Shown here piece by piece: positions 1 to 7,458 of a DNA stretch of 64,000 nucleotides. The DNA is from Alphaproteobacteria bacterium (GTDB lineage Bacteria > Pseudomonadota > Alphaproteobacteria > Micavibrionales > Micavibrionaceae). The stretch's first letter is position 1, and every line of letters starts with the position of its first letter. A program made the position numbers and the translations under genes. The DNA lies in contig JAUIIA010000003.1 of the NCBI GenBank assembly GCA_030432025.1, positions 124,001 to 188,000 of the forward strand, in the 5' to 3' direction. The notes beneath the pieces were generated by a model. The model was not told the DNA's origin. It ran no database searches and was given only the letters and a program-made list of their open reading frames with translations.

Positions 1-179
1 GGCAAATACTTTCGTTTCGATTTTATATTGAATTTCAAGTGATTAAGCGAAAAATTCATATCAAATTCGAAATAAATTGCGTGTTTTAAAGCCCGAAAAA
101 TAGCCTAAATCGCGGAACTCTTAGGCCTCAGGAGCGTAGGCTAATTAAATAGCAATTGAAACAAAACAGGAGAGAACTA

Positions 180-710
180 ATGAAAATCAATGAAATGCCG
201 GAATTCAGGGACAAAAAACATGTTCTTCTTGCTGACCAATCCGAGACGGTTGAGGCGGCGGTTAAAAGAATGTCTGAGAAAAATTATGGCGCTCTCGTCG
301 TAACTGATAACGGCAAACTCGCCGGAATTTTTACCGAACGTGACGTTTTACGCCGTGTCGTCGCCAATGATTTGAATATCAAAAAGACAAAATTGAAGGA
401 TGTCATGTCCACGGACCTTAAGACTGCAGGCACAGATGATCTGATTTCGGATTCCTTGCGTCGTATGAGCCAGGGCCGTTTTCGACACCTTCCTGTAGTT
501 GATGACTCCGATAAAGTAATCGGCATGCTTTCACAAGGCGACTTTGTAGCCTTCACTATGAGTGACATTGTCGGTCGTGTCGGACAAGCCGCCACAGCCA
601 GTGTACAAGCAGGAAAGGCAACACCATGGTCAATGCTGACTGCTATTTTGGTGTATACATTGGCGCTGCTATTCCTAGCCTCAGGGCTGGAACATATGAT
701 CGGCGCTTAA
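180..710 (+). CDS. Tandem CBS-domain protein with C-terminal membrane helix
   Basis: A 176-residue protein with two consecutive CBS domains (about residues 12-66 and 74-128; short motifs GIFTERDVLRRV and LPVVDDSDKVIGMLSQGD) followed by one hydrophobic helix near residues 150-170. Paired CBS domains form a Bateman module that usually binds adenine nucleotides; the tail should anchor it in the inner membrane. The ATG at 180 is chosen because AGGAGAG at 168-174 sits five bases ahead; an in-frame TTG at 156 lacks such a site. It is convergent with rho, 11 bp away. Most soluble CBS-only proteins of this class lack the membrane tail. The ligand and partner are unknown. Confidence 0.85.
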   Translation: MKINEMPEFRDKKHVLLADQSETVEAAVKRMSEKNYGALVVTDNGKLAGIFTERDVLRRVVANDLNIKKTKLKDVMSTDLKTAGTDDLISDSLRRMSQGRFRHLPVVDDSDKVIGMLSQGDFVAFTMSDIVGRVGQAATASVQAGKATPWSMLTAILVYTLALLFLASGLEHMIGA

Positions 711-721
711 AATTTAGCTGA

Positions 722-1978
722 TTATTGGTTCATGGAGTTGAAGAACTCGTCATTGTTCTTCGTCTGCTTCATCTTACCGAGCAGGAATTCAACGGCATCC
801 ACAGTACCCATAGGGTTGAGGATACGGCGCAGGACCCACATCTTGGAGAGTGTTTCCTTGTCGACCAGCAATTCTTCTTTCCGTGTACCGGATTTCTGAA
901 TATCGATCGCAGGGAATACGCGCTTATCGGAGATCTTACGATCAAGAACGATTTCGGAGTTACCCGTACCTTTAAATTCTTCGAAGATCACTTCGTCCAT
1001 ACGGGAACCTGTGTCGATCAGGGCCGTAGCAATGATGGTCAATGATCCGCCTTGTTCGATGTTACGTGCAGCACCGAAGAAACGCTTCGGACGTTGCAGG
1101 GCGTTGGCATCCACACCACCGGTCAAAACTTTACCTGATGACGGCACGACCGTGTTGTAAGCACGGGCTAGACGTGTAATCGAGTCAAGCAGGATAATCA
1201 CATCGCGCTTATGTTCAGTCAGGCGTTTCGCCTTCTCCATAACCATTTCCGCGACCTGTACGTGTCGTGAAGCAGGCTCGTCAAATGTAGAGGATACAAC
1301 CTCACCACGCACTGAACGCGCCATATCGGTCACTTCCTCAGGACGTTCGTCAATCAGAAGAACGATCAGATAAGCATCAGGATGGTTGGCAGTAATCGAC
1401 TTAGCGATTTCCTGCAACATTACGGTTTTACCTGTACGTGGCGGCGCCACAATCAAGGCACGCTGACCGAAACCGATCGGCGATGTAAGCTCGATTACGC
1501 GCTGTACGTTATCTTTTTTCGTCGGATCATCAAGCTCCAACTTGATTTTACGCTCCGGATAAAGCGGGGTCAGGTTATCAAAGTTGATACGGTGACGCAG
1601 CTTATCAGGCGACTCATTATTGATCTGGCCGACTTTCAAGAGTGCGAAATAACGCTCCGAGTCTTTCGGAGCGCGGATCTCACCTTCTACGATATCCCCT
1701 GTACGCAAGCCGAAACGGCGAATTTGTGACGGGGATACATAAATATCATCTGGACCGGGAAGATAGTTTTCCTCGGGGCTACGCAAGAAACCGAAGCCAT
1801 CCTGCAGAACTTCCAGAACGCCGGCACCGGAGATCGGTGTACCTTGGCTGGCAAGCTGCTTGAGAATGGCAAACATCATGTCCTGTTTGCGCATGGAATT
1901 GCAGTTTTCTACCTCTAGCTCTTCAGCAAAGGCGAGTAATTCTGCGGGGGATCGTGTTTTTAAGTCTTGTAAGTTCAT
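722..1978 (-). CDS. rho: Transcription termination factor Rho
   Basis: 418 residues, the usual length of Rho. The N-terminal helical part and OSB-fold RNA-binding domain (about 1-120; motif [22 protein letters not shown]) precede the RecA-type ATPase with Walker A APPRTGKT near residue 180 and Walker B region [16 protein letters not shown]. Rho is the hexameric RNA helicase that terminates untranslated transcripts. It lies downstream of the hemE-hemH-hemJ run as in many alphaproteobacteria, but here a plus-strand gene (2354-3409) separates it from hemJ, so it has its own promoter and a leader of about 195 nt. Assignment is secure. Confidence 0.98.
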   Translation of the reverse strand: MNLQDLKTRSPAELLAFAEELEVENCNSMRKQDMMFAILKQLASQGTPISGAGVLEVLQDGFGFLRSPEENYLPGPDDIYVSPSQIRRFGLRTGDIVEGEIRAPKDSERYFALLKVGQINNESPDKLRHRINFDNLTPLYPERKIKLELDDPTKKDNVQRVIELTSPIGFGQRALIVAPPRTGKTVMLQEIAKSITANHPDAYLIVLLIDERPEEVTDMARSVRGEVVSSTFDEPASRHVQVAEMVMEKAKRLTEHKRDVIILLDSITRLARAYNTVVPSSGKVLTGGVDANALQRPKRFFGAARNIEQGGSLTIIATALIDTGSRMDEVIFEEFKGTGNSEIVLDRKISDKRVFPAIDIQKSGTRKEELLVDKETLSKMWVLRRILNPMGTVDAVEFLLGKMKQTKNNDEFFNSMNQ

Positions 1979-2160
1979 ACTGCTACTATGCTTTGCATAT
2001 GCGAAATCGAAACTAACGTAATTTTTAAGGGGGTTTACTCTTAAATGTTTTTGACGTTCTTGACGAAATGCTCAAAAAGGGCCCGTGGGCGAAGCTTTTT
2101 CCTAAACGCGCAACCGTCTCACTAAATTATGCGGCGCTCAATAAATTCCTAATTTCTTGG

Positions 2161-2177
2161 ATATCTTTAAAAGATAT
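2161..2177. repeat. Inverted repeat at the predicted rho transcription start
   Basis: ATATCTTT-A-AAAGATAT: two perfect 8-bp arms around one central base, overlapping the predicted +1 of the rho promoter. It could be an operator or a weak 5' hairpin. Its AT-rich composition makes a chance origin possible. Confidence 0.4.
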
Positions 2178-2180
2178 TGC

Positions 2181-2210
2181 TATATAGCCGCAACCATTAA
2201 AGAGTGTCAA
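2181..2210 (-). promoter_or_regulatory. Candidate sigma-70 promoter of rho
   Basis: Read on the minus strand: a perfect -35 TTGACA (2210-2205), an 18-bp spacer and -10 TATATA (2186-2181). Transcription would start near 2174, giving a leader of about 195 nt before the rho ATG at 1978. The match is by eye. Confidence 0.5.
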
Positions 2211-2353
2211 GGCTTTATCTTACCTTTTTACTGTAACGCCTAAAGTGTTGTAAAAACCTTAACATTTTGAATAAAAGCGCACCCGTAAATAAAACCCGAA
2301 AACATCAGTGTTTTTCATAAATATTAACTATAGGCCCTTAAAATTGGGGGGCT

Positions 2354-3409
2354 ATGGGAAATGGGCCGGATTTTACAGGATATAACCAGTATTTGAATTC
2401 TGATACGCAAGATGGCGTACAGATCGTCGATGGTGGTTTGCCCGGTACTGACGATGACTATGTCATTATTGACTATGAGCAAATCCGCAACAGTGATGTT
2501 CCCGCACAAACGCTGGTCGATAAATTTACGGCCGTGGCCGGAGAGCGCTTCAATGAATTAAGCGGGGACATAACCGCCGAACAAGTCTTCAGTATCGCAG
2601 ATATCGAAGCTGCACGTGCGGGAGCACCTATGCTAACGGAGCATGGTGGAGGACATGTCTTTGATAACCAAAAAATTCTTCGGCTAGACGCACAAACAGC
2701 CACTTTGCAAGAATTCGCTTCAGATATCGTCGGGCAAGATCTACCCGATACTGTTTTCACACAAACCGAAGAAGAATTATTCGCGCTCTACGTTAAAGAA
2801 CATGAAAATGCGCATCTCTTCCTTGATCTGAACGAAGCCGGCTCCGACTACGTAGCCTCCGTCAGATTGTTACAGGAACGCCCCGGCCCTGAAACCGAAG
2901 CATTTCTGCAAAAAATCGCCGATCTTCGCGAAGTCGCCCCTTATCGGGCCATTCCTCCGGTCGCGGGCATAACGGCACTGAAATACGGCTATGGCTGCAC
3001 AACCGCGATTGAAGCTGCACTGGCCACAAAAGATGAACTCGAAGGATTAAGCGTTGAAGCCATTTACGACAACGCAACAACCTATGACGGTTTAAACGGA
3101 ATTATCGGCAGCATCCGCCCCGAAATGTCGATCAGAAATGCAATGCTTACAGAAAACCCAGATCTGCTACGCGGCAATTTCAATGAAGGCGATGTCAGCG
3201 CGACGGCACAAAAACTTCTGGATCAGGAAACATTCGAGCCTGGCTCTAAGGAAGTTGAAATCCTCGAAGAATTGGTCGATGCGGCCGACCGTATTGAAAA
3301 CAGCTTTGGCGGCATAGAAGAAACACGACCAACTGCACCATCTCTGGATTCTGTGATTTCAAACAATAACGATAGCGGTGGCAATGATCTTACCAGTGGC
3401 CCGGGCTAA
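2354..3409 (+). CDS. Unknown protein with HENAH (HExxH-type) motif
   Basis: 351 residues, not a family I recognise. H150-E-N-A-H154 fits the zinc-peptidase HExxH signature and is followed by E161-AGS-D165, a spacing of acidic residues reminiscent of gluzincins (third ligand Glu in a following helix). The sequence before the motif has an acidic N-terminus; there is no signal peptide or membrane segment. The C-terminal 40 residues are low complexity (Asn, Asp, Ser, Gly). A weak G-rich Shine-Dalgarno precedes the ATG. It sits alone on the plus strand, splitting rho from the heme genes, which suggests insertion in this lineage. Peptidase activity is inference from one motif. Confidence 0.6.
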   Translation: MGNGPDFTGYNQYLNSDTQDGVQIVDGGLPGTDDDYVIIDYEQIRNSDVPAQTLVDKFTAVAGERFNELSGDITAEQVFSIADIEAARAGAPMLTEHGGGHVFDNQKILRLDAQTATLQEFASDIVGQDLPDTVFTQTEEELFALYVKEHENAHLFLDLNEAGSDYVASVRLLQERPGPETEAFLQKIADLREVAPYRAIPPVAGITALKYGYGCTTAIEAALATKDELEGLSVEAIYDNATTYDGLNGIIGSIRPEMSIRNAMLTENPDLLRGNFNEGDVSATAQKLLDQETFEPGSKEVEILEELVDAADRIENSFGGIEETRPTAPSLDSVISNNNDSGGNDLTSGPG

Positions 3410-3412
3410 AGC

Positions 3413-3859
3413 CTAAAATGGCTGCACGACCGCAAAGATAACAATACCGATCATCAATACAGTCGGCACTTCATTCACAATGCGAAAAAATTTGGCGGAT
3501 TTCTGGTTTTCGTCCGCAGCAAATTTACGCACATGTTTGGACAACATGCCGTGGCTACCTGACATCAGCACGACAAACAGTAACTTCGCATGCATCCATG
3601 GCTCACTTAGTAATCCCGGATTTCCGTACAGCATCAACAATCCGAAAATCCATGCCAAAATCATCGCCGGATTCATGATAATTTTCATCAAGCGGCGTTC
3701 CATGATTTTAAATGTCTCGGATTTGTCAGAGCCTATCTCGCTGTCTGCGTGATAAACAAAAAGTCGCGGTAAATAGAGCATTCCCGCCATCCATGAAATG
3801 ACCGCAATAATGTGCAATGCACGCAACCATTCATAATTAAGGGAGAAAAATTCCTGCAT
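3413..3859 (-). CDS. hemJ: Protoporphyrinogen IX oxidase HemJ
   Basis: 148 residues with about four hydrophobic segments, the size of HemJ. Conserved features include the N-terminal LRALHIIAVISWMAGMLYL helix with its invariant His, a second His in PRLFVYH, and the EVPTVLMI segment near the C-terminus. HemJ is the heme-dependent inner-membrane enzyme that oxidises protoporphyrinogen IX to protoporphyrin IX, the step before ferrochelatase. It is co-oriented with hemH and hemE, so three late heme-synthesis enzymes are grouped, with the small rraB-like gene between hemJ and hemH (5-7 bp gaps). Co-transcription is likely. Confidence 0.93.
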   Translation of the reverse strand: MQEFFSLNYEWLRALHIIAVISWMAGMLYLPRLFVYHADSEIGSDKSETFKIMERRLMKIIMNPAMILAWIFGLLMLYGNPGLLSEPWMHAKLLFVVLMSGSHGMLSKHVRKFAADENQKSAKFFRIVNEVPTVLMIGIVIFAVVQPF

Positions 3860-3864
3860 TCAGC

Positions 3865-4248
3865 TTACTTTGCCGCCGTGTCCCAACTATCCGTTTTGCC
3901 TTCAAACGGCTTGGCCAGCTGGTCTATTTTTCGTTGTTCCGCGGTAATCGCTGTGTGGTCCAGATCTACGGTTTTCGTACATGAACATGTATAGCCATCC
4001 GTTTTATAATTCTTATCCGCGGATGCATCATAACCATGTTCGTTCACCAGCTCTTCAAACTGCTTGCCCTTTTCCTGATCGGGAAATTCAACAAAGAAAT
4101 CGACATCAACAGGGTCCTTAGGCGCAACACCGTTTTCGATGGCTTGCCAGATCGCATCCCCTTCCGGCCCGCTCGGATAATCCTCGCGTTTTGGCGGAAC
4201 AACTTCTTGCTCGGGGTGTAATGCTTTTTTGATCAGTTTGAATACCAT
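3865..4248 (-). CDS. RraB-like protein (RNase E activity regulator family)
   Basis: 127 residues. The central and C-terminal parts (VDVDFFVEFPDQEKGKQFEE; YTCSCTKTVDLDH; KTDSWDTAA) follow the ferredoxin-like RraB pattern, including the closing D-x-W-x-T element of the family. RraB in Escherichia coli binds RNase E and modulates its activity. Here the protein has an extra N-terminal tail of about 30 residues rich in Lys, Pro and Glu. GAGGAAG lies just before the ATG. It sits in the heme block, 5-7 bp from hemJ and hemH, so it is probably expressed with them. A functional link to heme synthesis is not shown. Confidence 0.7.
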   Translation of the reverse strand: MVFKLIKKALHPEQEVVPPKREDYPSGPEGDAIWQAIENGVAPKDPVDVDFFVEFPDQEKGKQFEELVNEHGYDASADKNYKTDGYTCSCTKTVDLDHTAITAEQRKIDQLAKPFEGKTDSWDTAAK

Positions 4249-4255
4249 GTCTTCC

Positions 4256-5359
4256 TCACGCTGCGGCTTTATGGGCGTCTCTCTGAGGGTATTGTGCTAA
4301 ATCCTCGCTTCGCATGCAACATCTGTCAAAATTTTCAGGGCACGGACATTCGAAATGCTCCGCTTTTACACCCTCTTTGTCGGCATGTTTCAAAACCATA
4401 TCCGCCAACCCTTCAATATAGGCTGCATGCGTACCAACGGTCTGTGCACGGTAATATCCGTGCAAACCCATTTTCTCGGCTTCTTCCTTATATTCGATAT
4501 CCAGTTCGACCAGCGTTTCCACATGCTCTTGCGTAAAGGCGTGCGGATAAATAATAACGGCTTTGCCGTCCTCGGCCGCTTTTGCCAGCGCCTCTTCAGT
4601 TGACGGCCCGATCCATTTTTGCGGACCAACGCGGGACTGATAACAATACTCGTAATCCAGATCGTTAATACCCAGCTCCTTAACAATAGCTTCCGCGCTT
4701 TGTTCGCACTGCCATTGATACGGGTCCCCGTCCTTCACAATTTTTTCCGGCAATCCATGTGCAGAAAATAAAACACGCGGTTTCTCGTACCCGTCTTTTT
4801 CGGCCTGCTCATATTTCGCGCGAATATTTTCGGCTGACGCTTTCACATAGCCTTCATTGTCGTGGTAACAACATACGGTCGATGTCGGAATTTCTATACC
4901 GCCTTCGAATAAGGCTTTGTTCCATTGTTCCAGCGATGACCATGTCGTGGTTGTCGAAAATTGCGGATAAAGCGGCATAATTACAATTTTATCCGCACCC
5001 CAATCACGCACCTCACGCACAACTTGCGGCGCCATCGGATGCCAATACCGCATGCAGATAAATGTTTTGAACTCCGCGTTTTCTGTTTCACGTGAATCGT
5101 TCAAATGCTGTTCCAGCGCTTGCCCTTGCAGAATAGAATTCTCCAGCAAAGGCGATTTATCACCCAACTCTCCATAGCTTTCACCCGCTTCCCGTTTTGA
5201 TCGACGCGAACTGATAAACGCGGCCAGTAAACAACGAAACGGAATAGGAAGACGGATAATATTTTTATCCATGAAGAAGTTCATCAAAAACGGCTTGATC
5301 GCATTCTTGGAATCCGGTCCGCCCAAATTAAACATCACTACTGCAATTTTTTGCGACAT
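4256..5359 (-). CDS. hemH: Ferrochelatase
   Basis: 367 residues. The N-terminal VVMFNLGGPDS, the MRYWHPM segment, LFSAHGLPEKIV (with the catalytic His) and YQSRVGPQKWIGPSTEE all match ferrochelatase, which inserts Fe2+ into protoporphyrin IX. Near the C-terminus is a Cys cluster, FECPCPENFDRCCMRS. Several alphaproteobacterial and animal ferrochelatases bind a [2Fe-2S] cluster through C-terminal cysteines, so this may do so too, although the spacing differs from the animal CxxCxxxxC. It lies between the rraB-like gene and hemE. Confidence 0.97.
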   Translation of the reverse strand: MSQKIAVVMFNLGGPDSKNAIKPFLMNFFMDKNIIRLPIPFRCLLAAFISSRRSKREAGESYGELGDKSPLLENSILQGQALEQHLNDSRETENAEFKTFICMRYWHPMAPQVVREVRDWGADKIVIMPLYPQFSTTTTWSSLEQWNKALFEGGIEIPTSTVCCYHDNEGYVKASAENIRAKYEQAEKDGYEKPRVLFSAHGLPEKIVKDGDPYQWQCEQSAEAIVKELGINDLDYEYCYQSRVGPQKWIGPSTEEALAKAAEDGKAVIIYPHAFTQEHVETLVELDIEYKEEAEKMGLHGYYRAQTVGTHAAYIEGLADMVLKHADKEGVKAEHFECPCPENFDRCCMRSEDLAQYPQRDAHKAAA

Positions 5360-5377
5360 GGGGTTTCTTCGCTTTTA

Positions 5378-6424
5378 TCAGCGACCTTTAACAAAATTAA
5401 CCAACGCTTCTACATTTTCGGGCGGAGTTTCTTTGTTAACGCCATGCCCAAGATTAAATACGTAAGCCCCGTTTTTTAGATCACCGATAATTTGTTCAGC
5501 AGCCATAATCATGGCATCACCACCCGCCAGCAAATAGGCAGGATCCAGATTTCCCTGCACCGGCAACACGGGCTGTAATGTCCTCGCCACCCAGTCTGTA
5601 GGCAATGTCTGATCTATACCCAAGGCCGTAACACCCGTGCTTTGTGCATAATTCAAAACCTTCTGTCCAGCGCCTTTTGGGAAACCGATTATCGGCGTAT
5701 GCGGATGGGCCGCACGAACAAGCTCAACAATCTGCTGCGTTGGTTTTACCGACCAGCGCTTGAAACTATGTGCATCCAGCACACCGGACCAGCTATCGAA
5801 AATCTGCACCGCTTCCGCACCGGCGTTGATCTGCTCAATCAGATATGTCGCGCTGGCCTCTATCAAAATATTCATCAGCGAATTAAACGCATCAGGATGT
5901 TCAATCATCATCCGCTTGGTCTTCATGAAATCTTTTGAAGACCCGCCTTCAACCATGTATGTCGCAACCGTCCAGGGCGCACCACAAAAACCGATCAACG
6001 CGGTGTTACCGAAACCTTCGCTTTGCAGGGCATTCTTGGTCTTCGTTATCGCTTCATAAACCGCATTCAGCTGTGAAAAATTGGAGTAATTCAGCGCACT
6101 GACATTCAACTCTCCAAGCTTCGGGCCTTCACCCTGAACAAAATCGAGTGACTGACCCAGCGCCATTGGCACCGTCAAAATATCGGAAAAGATAATCGCC
6201 GCATCCAGACCATACCTGCGGATAGGCTGCATCGTAATCTCGCACGCAGCAGCCGGATCAAACGCCATGTCCAGAAAACCACCCTTTTGCGCCCGCAACT
6301 CACGATACTCGGGCAAGTACCTACCGGCTTGGCGCATAAACCACACAGGCGGTCTATCAGCAACAACGCCTCCCAACGCATCCAAAAATGGTTTATCAGT
6401 TTTCATCGCTTGTACCGGTTGCAT
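5378..6424 (-). CDS. hemE: Uroporphyrinogen decarboxylase
   Basis: 348 residues from the chosen start. The signature PPVWFMRQAGRYLPEYRE near the N-terminus, the GFCGAPWTVATYM segment and FNLGHGVNKETPPEN near the end identify HemE, which decarboxylates uroporphyrinogen III to coproporphyrinogen III. The start at 6424 is preferred: AAGGA lies five bases ahead, whereas the more upstream in-frame start has none. In Caulobacter and Rickettsia hemE flanks the replication origin; here too the gap upstream of hemE has origin-like features. First gene of the heme run reading leftward. Confidence 0.97.
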   Translation of the reverse strand: MQPVQAMKTDKPFLDALGGVVADRPPVWFMRQAGRYLPEYRELRAQKGGFLDMAFDPAAACEITMQPIRRYGLDAAIIFSDILTVPMALGQSLDFVQGEGPKLGELNVSALNYSNFSQLNAVYEAITKTKNALQSEGFGNTALIGFCGAPWTVATYMVEGGSSKDFMKTKRMMIEHPDAFNSLMNILIEASATYLIEQINAGAEAVQIFDSWSGVLDAHSFKRWSVKPTQQIVELVRAAHPHTPIIGFPKGAGQKVLNYAQSTGVTALGIDQTLPTDWVARTLQPVLPVQGNLDPAYLLAGGDAMIMAAEQIIGDLKNGAYVFNLGHGVNKETPPENVEALVNFVKGR

Positions 6425-6818
6425 TCTCATCCTTTCGCAATGCACGCATACCAACTCTCAGACTCGTCATACTAATCTTTATATATATATTTAAAAAAGG
6501 TTTTATTTATAGTAGGTCCTGTGAGTAACGGGTATAGAAACTATCCCGTTTTTTACCCCCAGATCCGATAATCAGAAATCCCTGAGCTTTCTTTGGATTC
6601 GCTATGATTCGCCCAGATAACTTCAAACCAGTGAATATCGGTTTTCCCCATGGGGAAGACTCACCTTTAAAAAATGGAACCAATTAGGGGTAACTTAATC
6701 CCAGATTTATCCATCGATTCTTTCATAAGCTGTGAACAGCTCTATACAGCCACGCTATGCGAGTCGCATAAACTATGGTAATCATAATAATAGATATGTC
6801 TAACCCCCCGGATATTTC
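6425..6818. other. Candidate chromosomal replication origin (oriC)
   Basis: A 394-bp non-coding gap between hemE (leftward) and a rightward gene. Seen directly: six GANTC sites (6461, 6596, 6606, 6658, 6716, 6761) in 305 bp against about one per 256 bp by chance; an AT-rich tract at about 6475-6511; the 14-bp palindrome TTCCCCATGGGGAA at 6644-6657; and a weak DnaA-box-like TTATCCATC at 6707-6715. Established: alphaproteobacterial origins such as Caulobacter Cori lie beside hemE, on the other side from the ppsR-maf-aroE-coaE-dnaQ genes, and carry CcrM GANTC sites. No perfect TTATCCACA box was found, so the call rests on context plus motif density. Confidence 0.6.
6527..6554 (+). terminator. 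Strong intrinsic terminator inside the hemE-side gap
   Basis: AACGGG(T)ATAG, loop AAA, CTATCCCGTT, then a run of T: a 10-bp stem with one bulged base and a plus-strand U-tract. No plus-strand gene is visible upstream, so it may end a small untranslated RNA or antisense transcript. On the minus strand the hairpin lacks a T-run. Confidence 0.7.
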
Positions 6819-7433
6819 ATGTATCAGGACGCTTTCACAAAACTAGAACTCGCTGAAATCGCTACGATCCTCGACCAAGTGAACGAGGAGATTGATGGCA
6901 CGCGTTTCGATCCTGTCGAGACGATGATACTGGCGCAGGAGCTGCCGTTTTATAAGGGGTACCGTTTACTCGACATTGCTGATCACGCATCGATGCCGCC
7001 TATGCGCCGCTATGTGATCTATAAGCCTGATGATTTCACGATCCTCAATTTCACCAATGAGCCCATCTATGCGCTCAATCAAAAGGTGCCGATAAAGTTA
7101 ACCGAAGAAAACGTCGCTGATTATGTGCGTTTCTTCTTTACGTATGTTCGCGGTCGTCATGGGCGTTTTGTCATCACGGAAAATGTTGATGATATCCGCT
7201 GGAAGGAAGATCCCCCACCATCGGCCCGTAAGGCTATCGGTAAAATGCTGTTCCCTGTGAAATTCGATGGTAAGGCGGATAACGGCGCCTTTAATCTGAA
7301 ATCCTGTATGGTATTCAAGGACAGTCTGTTCCAGTCCAAGGTCAAAGTCGAACCCAACGGATTTGTTGCCTTAAGTGATGAAGAGTTGCTGGTGGAAGAT
7401 ATTCCGGTGCTCGACGATACATTCGGCCAATAG
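6819..7433 (+). CDS. Unknown cytosolic protein, paralogue of the 55968 gene
   Basis: 204 residues, no signal peptide or membrane segment, family not recognised. It is clearly related to the protein at 55968-56588: both start MYxDxxxxKxxx-like, share LPFY near residue 50 and a central block (VPIKLTEENVADYVRFFF here; APIKVTQENVLDYLRFFC there) followed by VRG and a FVITE/FYIAE strand, then a region FKDSLFQSKVKVEPNGFVAL / FYSNALFIANFAVQPTGMIEM. The pattern looks like a conserved mixed alpha/beta domain. The gene begins at the edge of the candidate origin and reads away from it. No function can be assigned. Confidence 0.75.
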   Translation: MYQDAFTKLELAEIATILDQVNEEIDGTRFDPVETMILAQELPFYKGYRLLDIADHASMPPMRRYVIYKPDDFTILNFTNEPIYALNQKVPIKLTEENVADYVRFFFTYVRGRHGRFVITENVDDIRWKEDPPPSARKAIGKMLFPVKFDGKADNGAFNLKSCMVFKDSLFQSKVKVEPNGFVALSDEELLVEDIPVLDDTFGQ

Positions 7434-7458
7434 CATTAAGATTTTCAATTACATTTAA

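Larger units (their letters stand above)
1979..2353. other. rho leader and divergent promoter region
   Basis: A 375-bp gap between rho (minus) and the plus-strand gene at 2354. It holds the candidate rho promoter and an inverted repeat (listed separately) and about 195 nt of untranslated rho leader. No open reading frame or RNA gene could be supported. Many rho genes have long leaders used in autoregulation; whether this one does cannot be read from the sequence. Confidence 0.5.
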
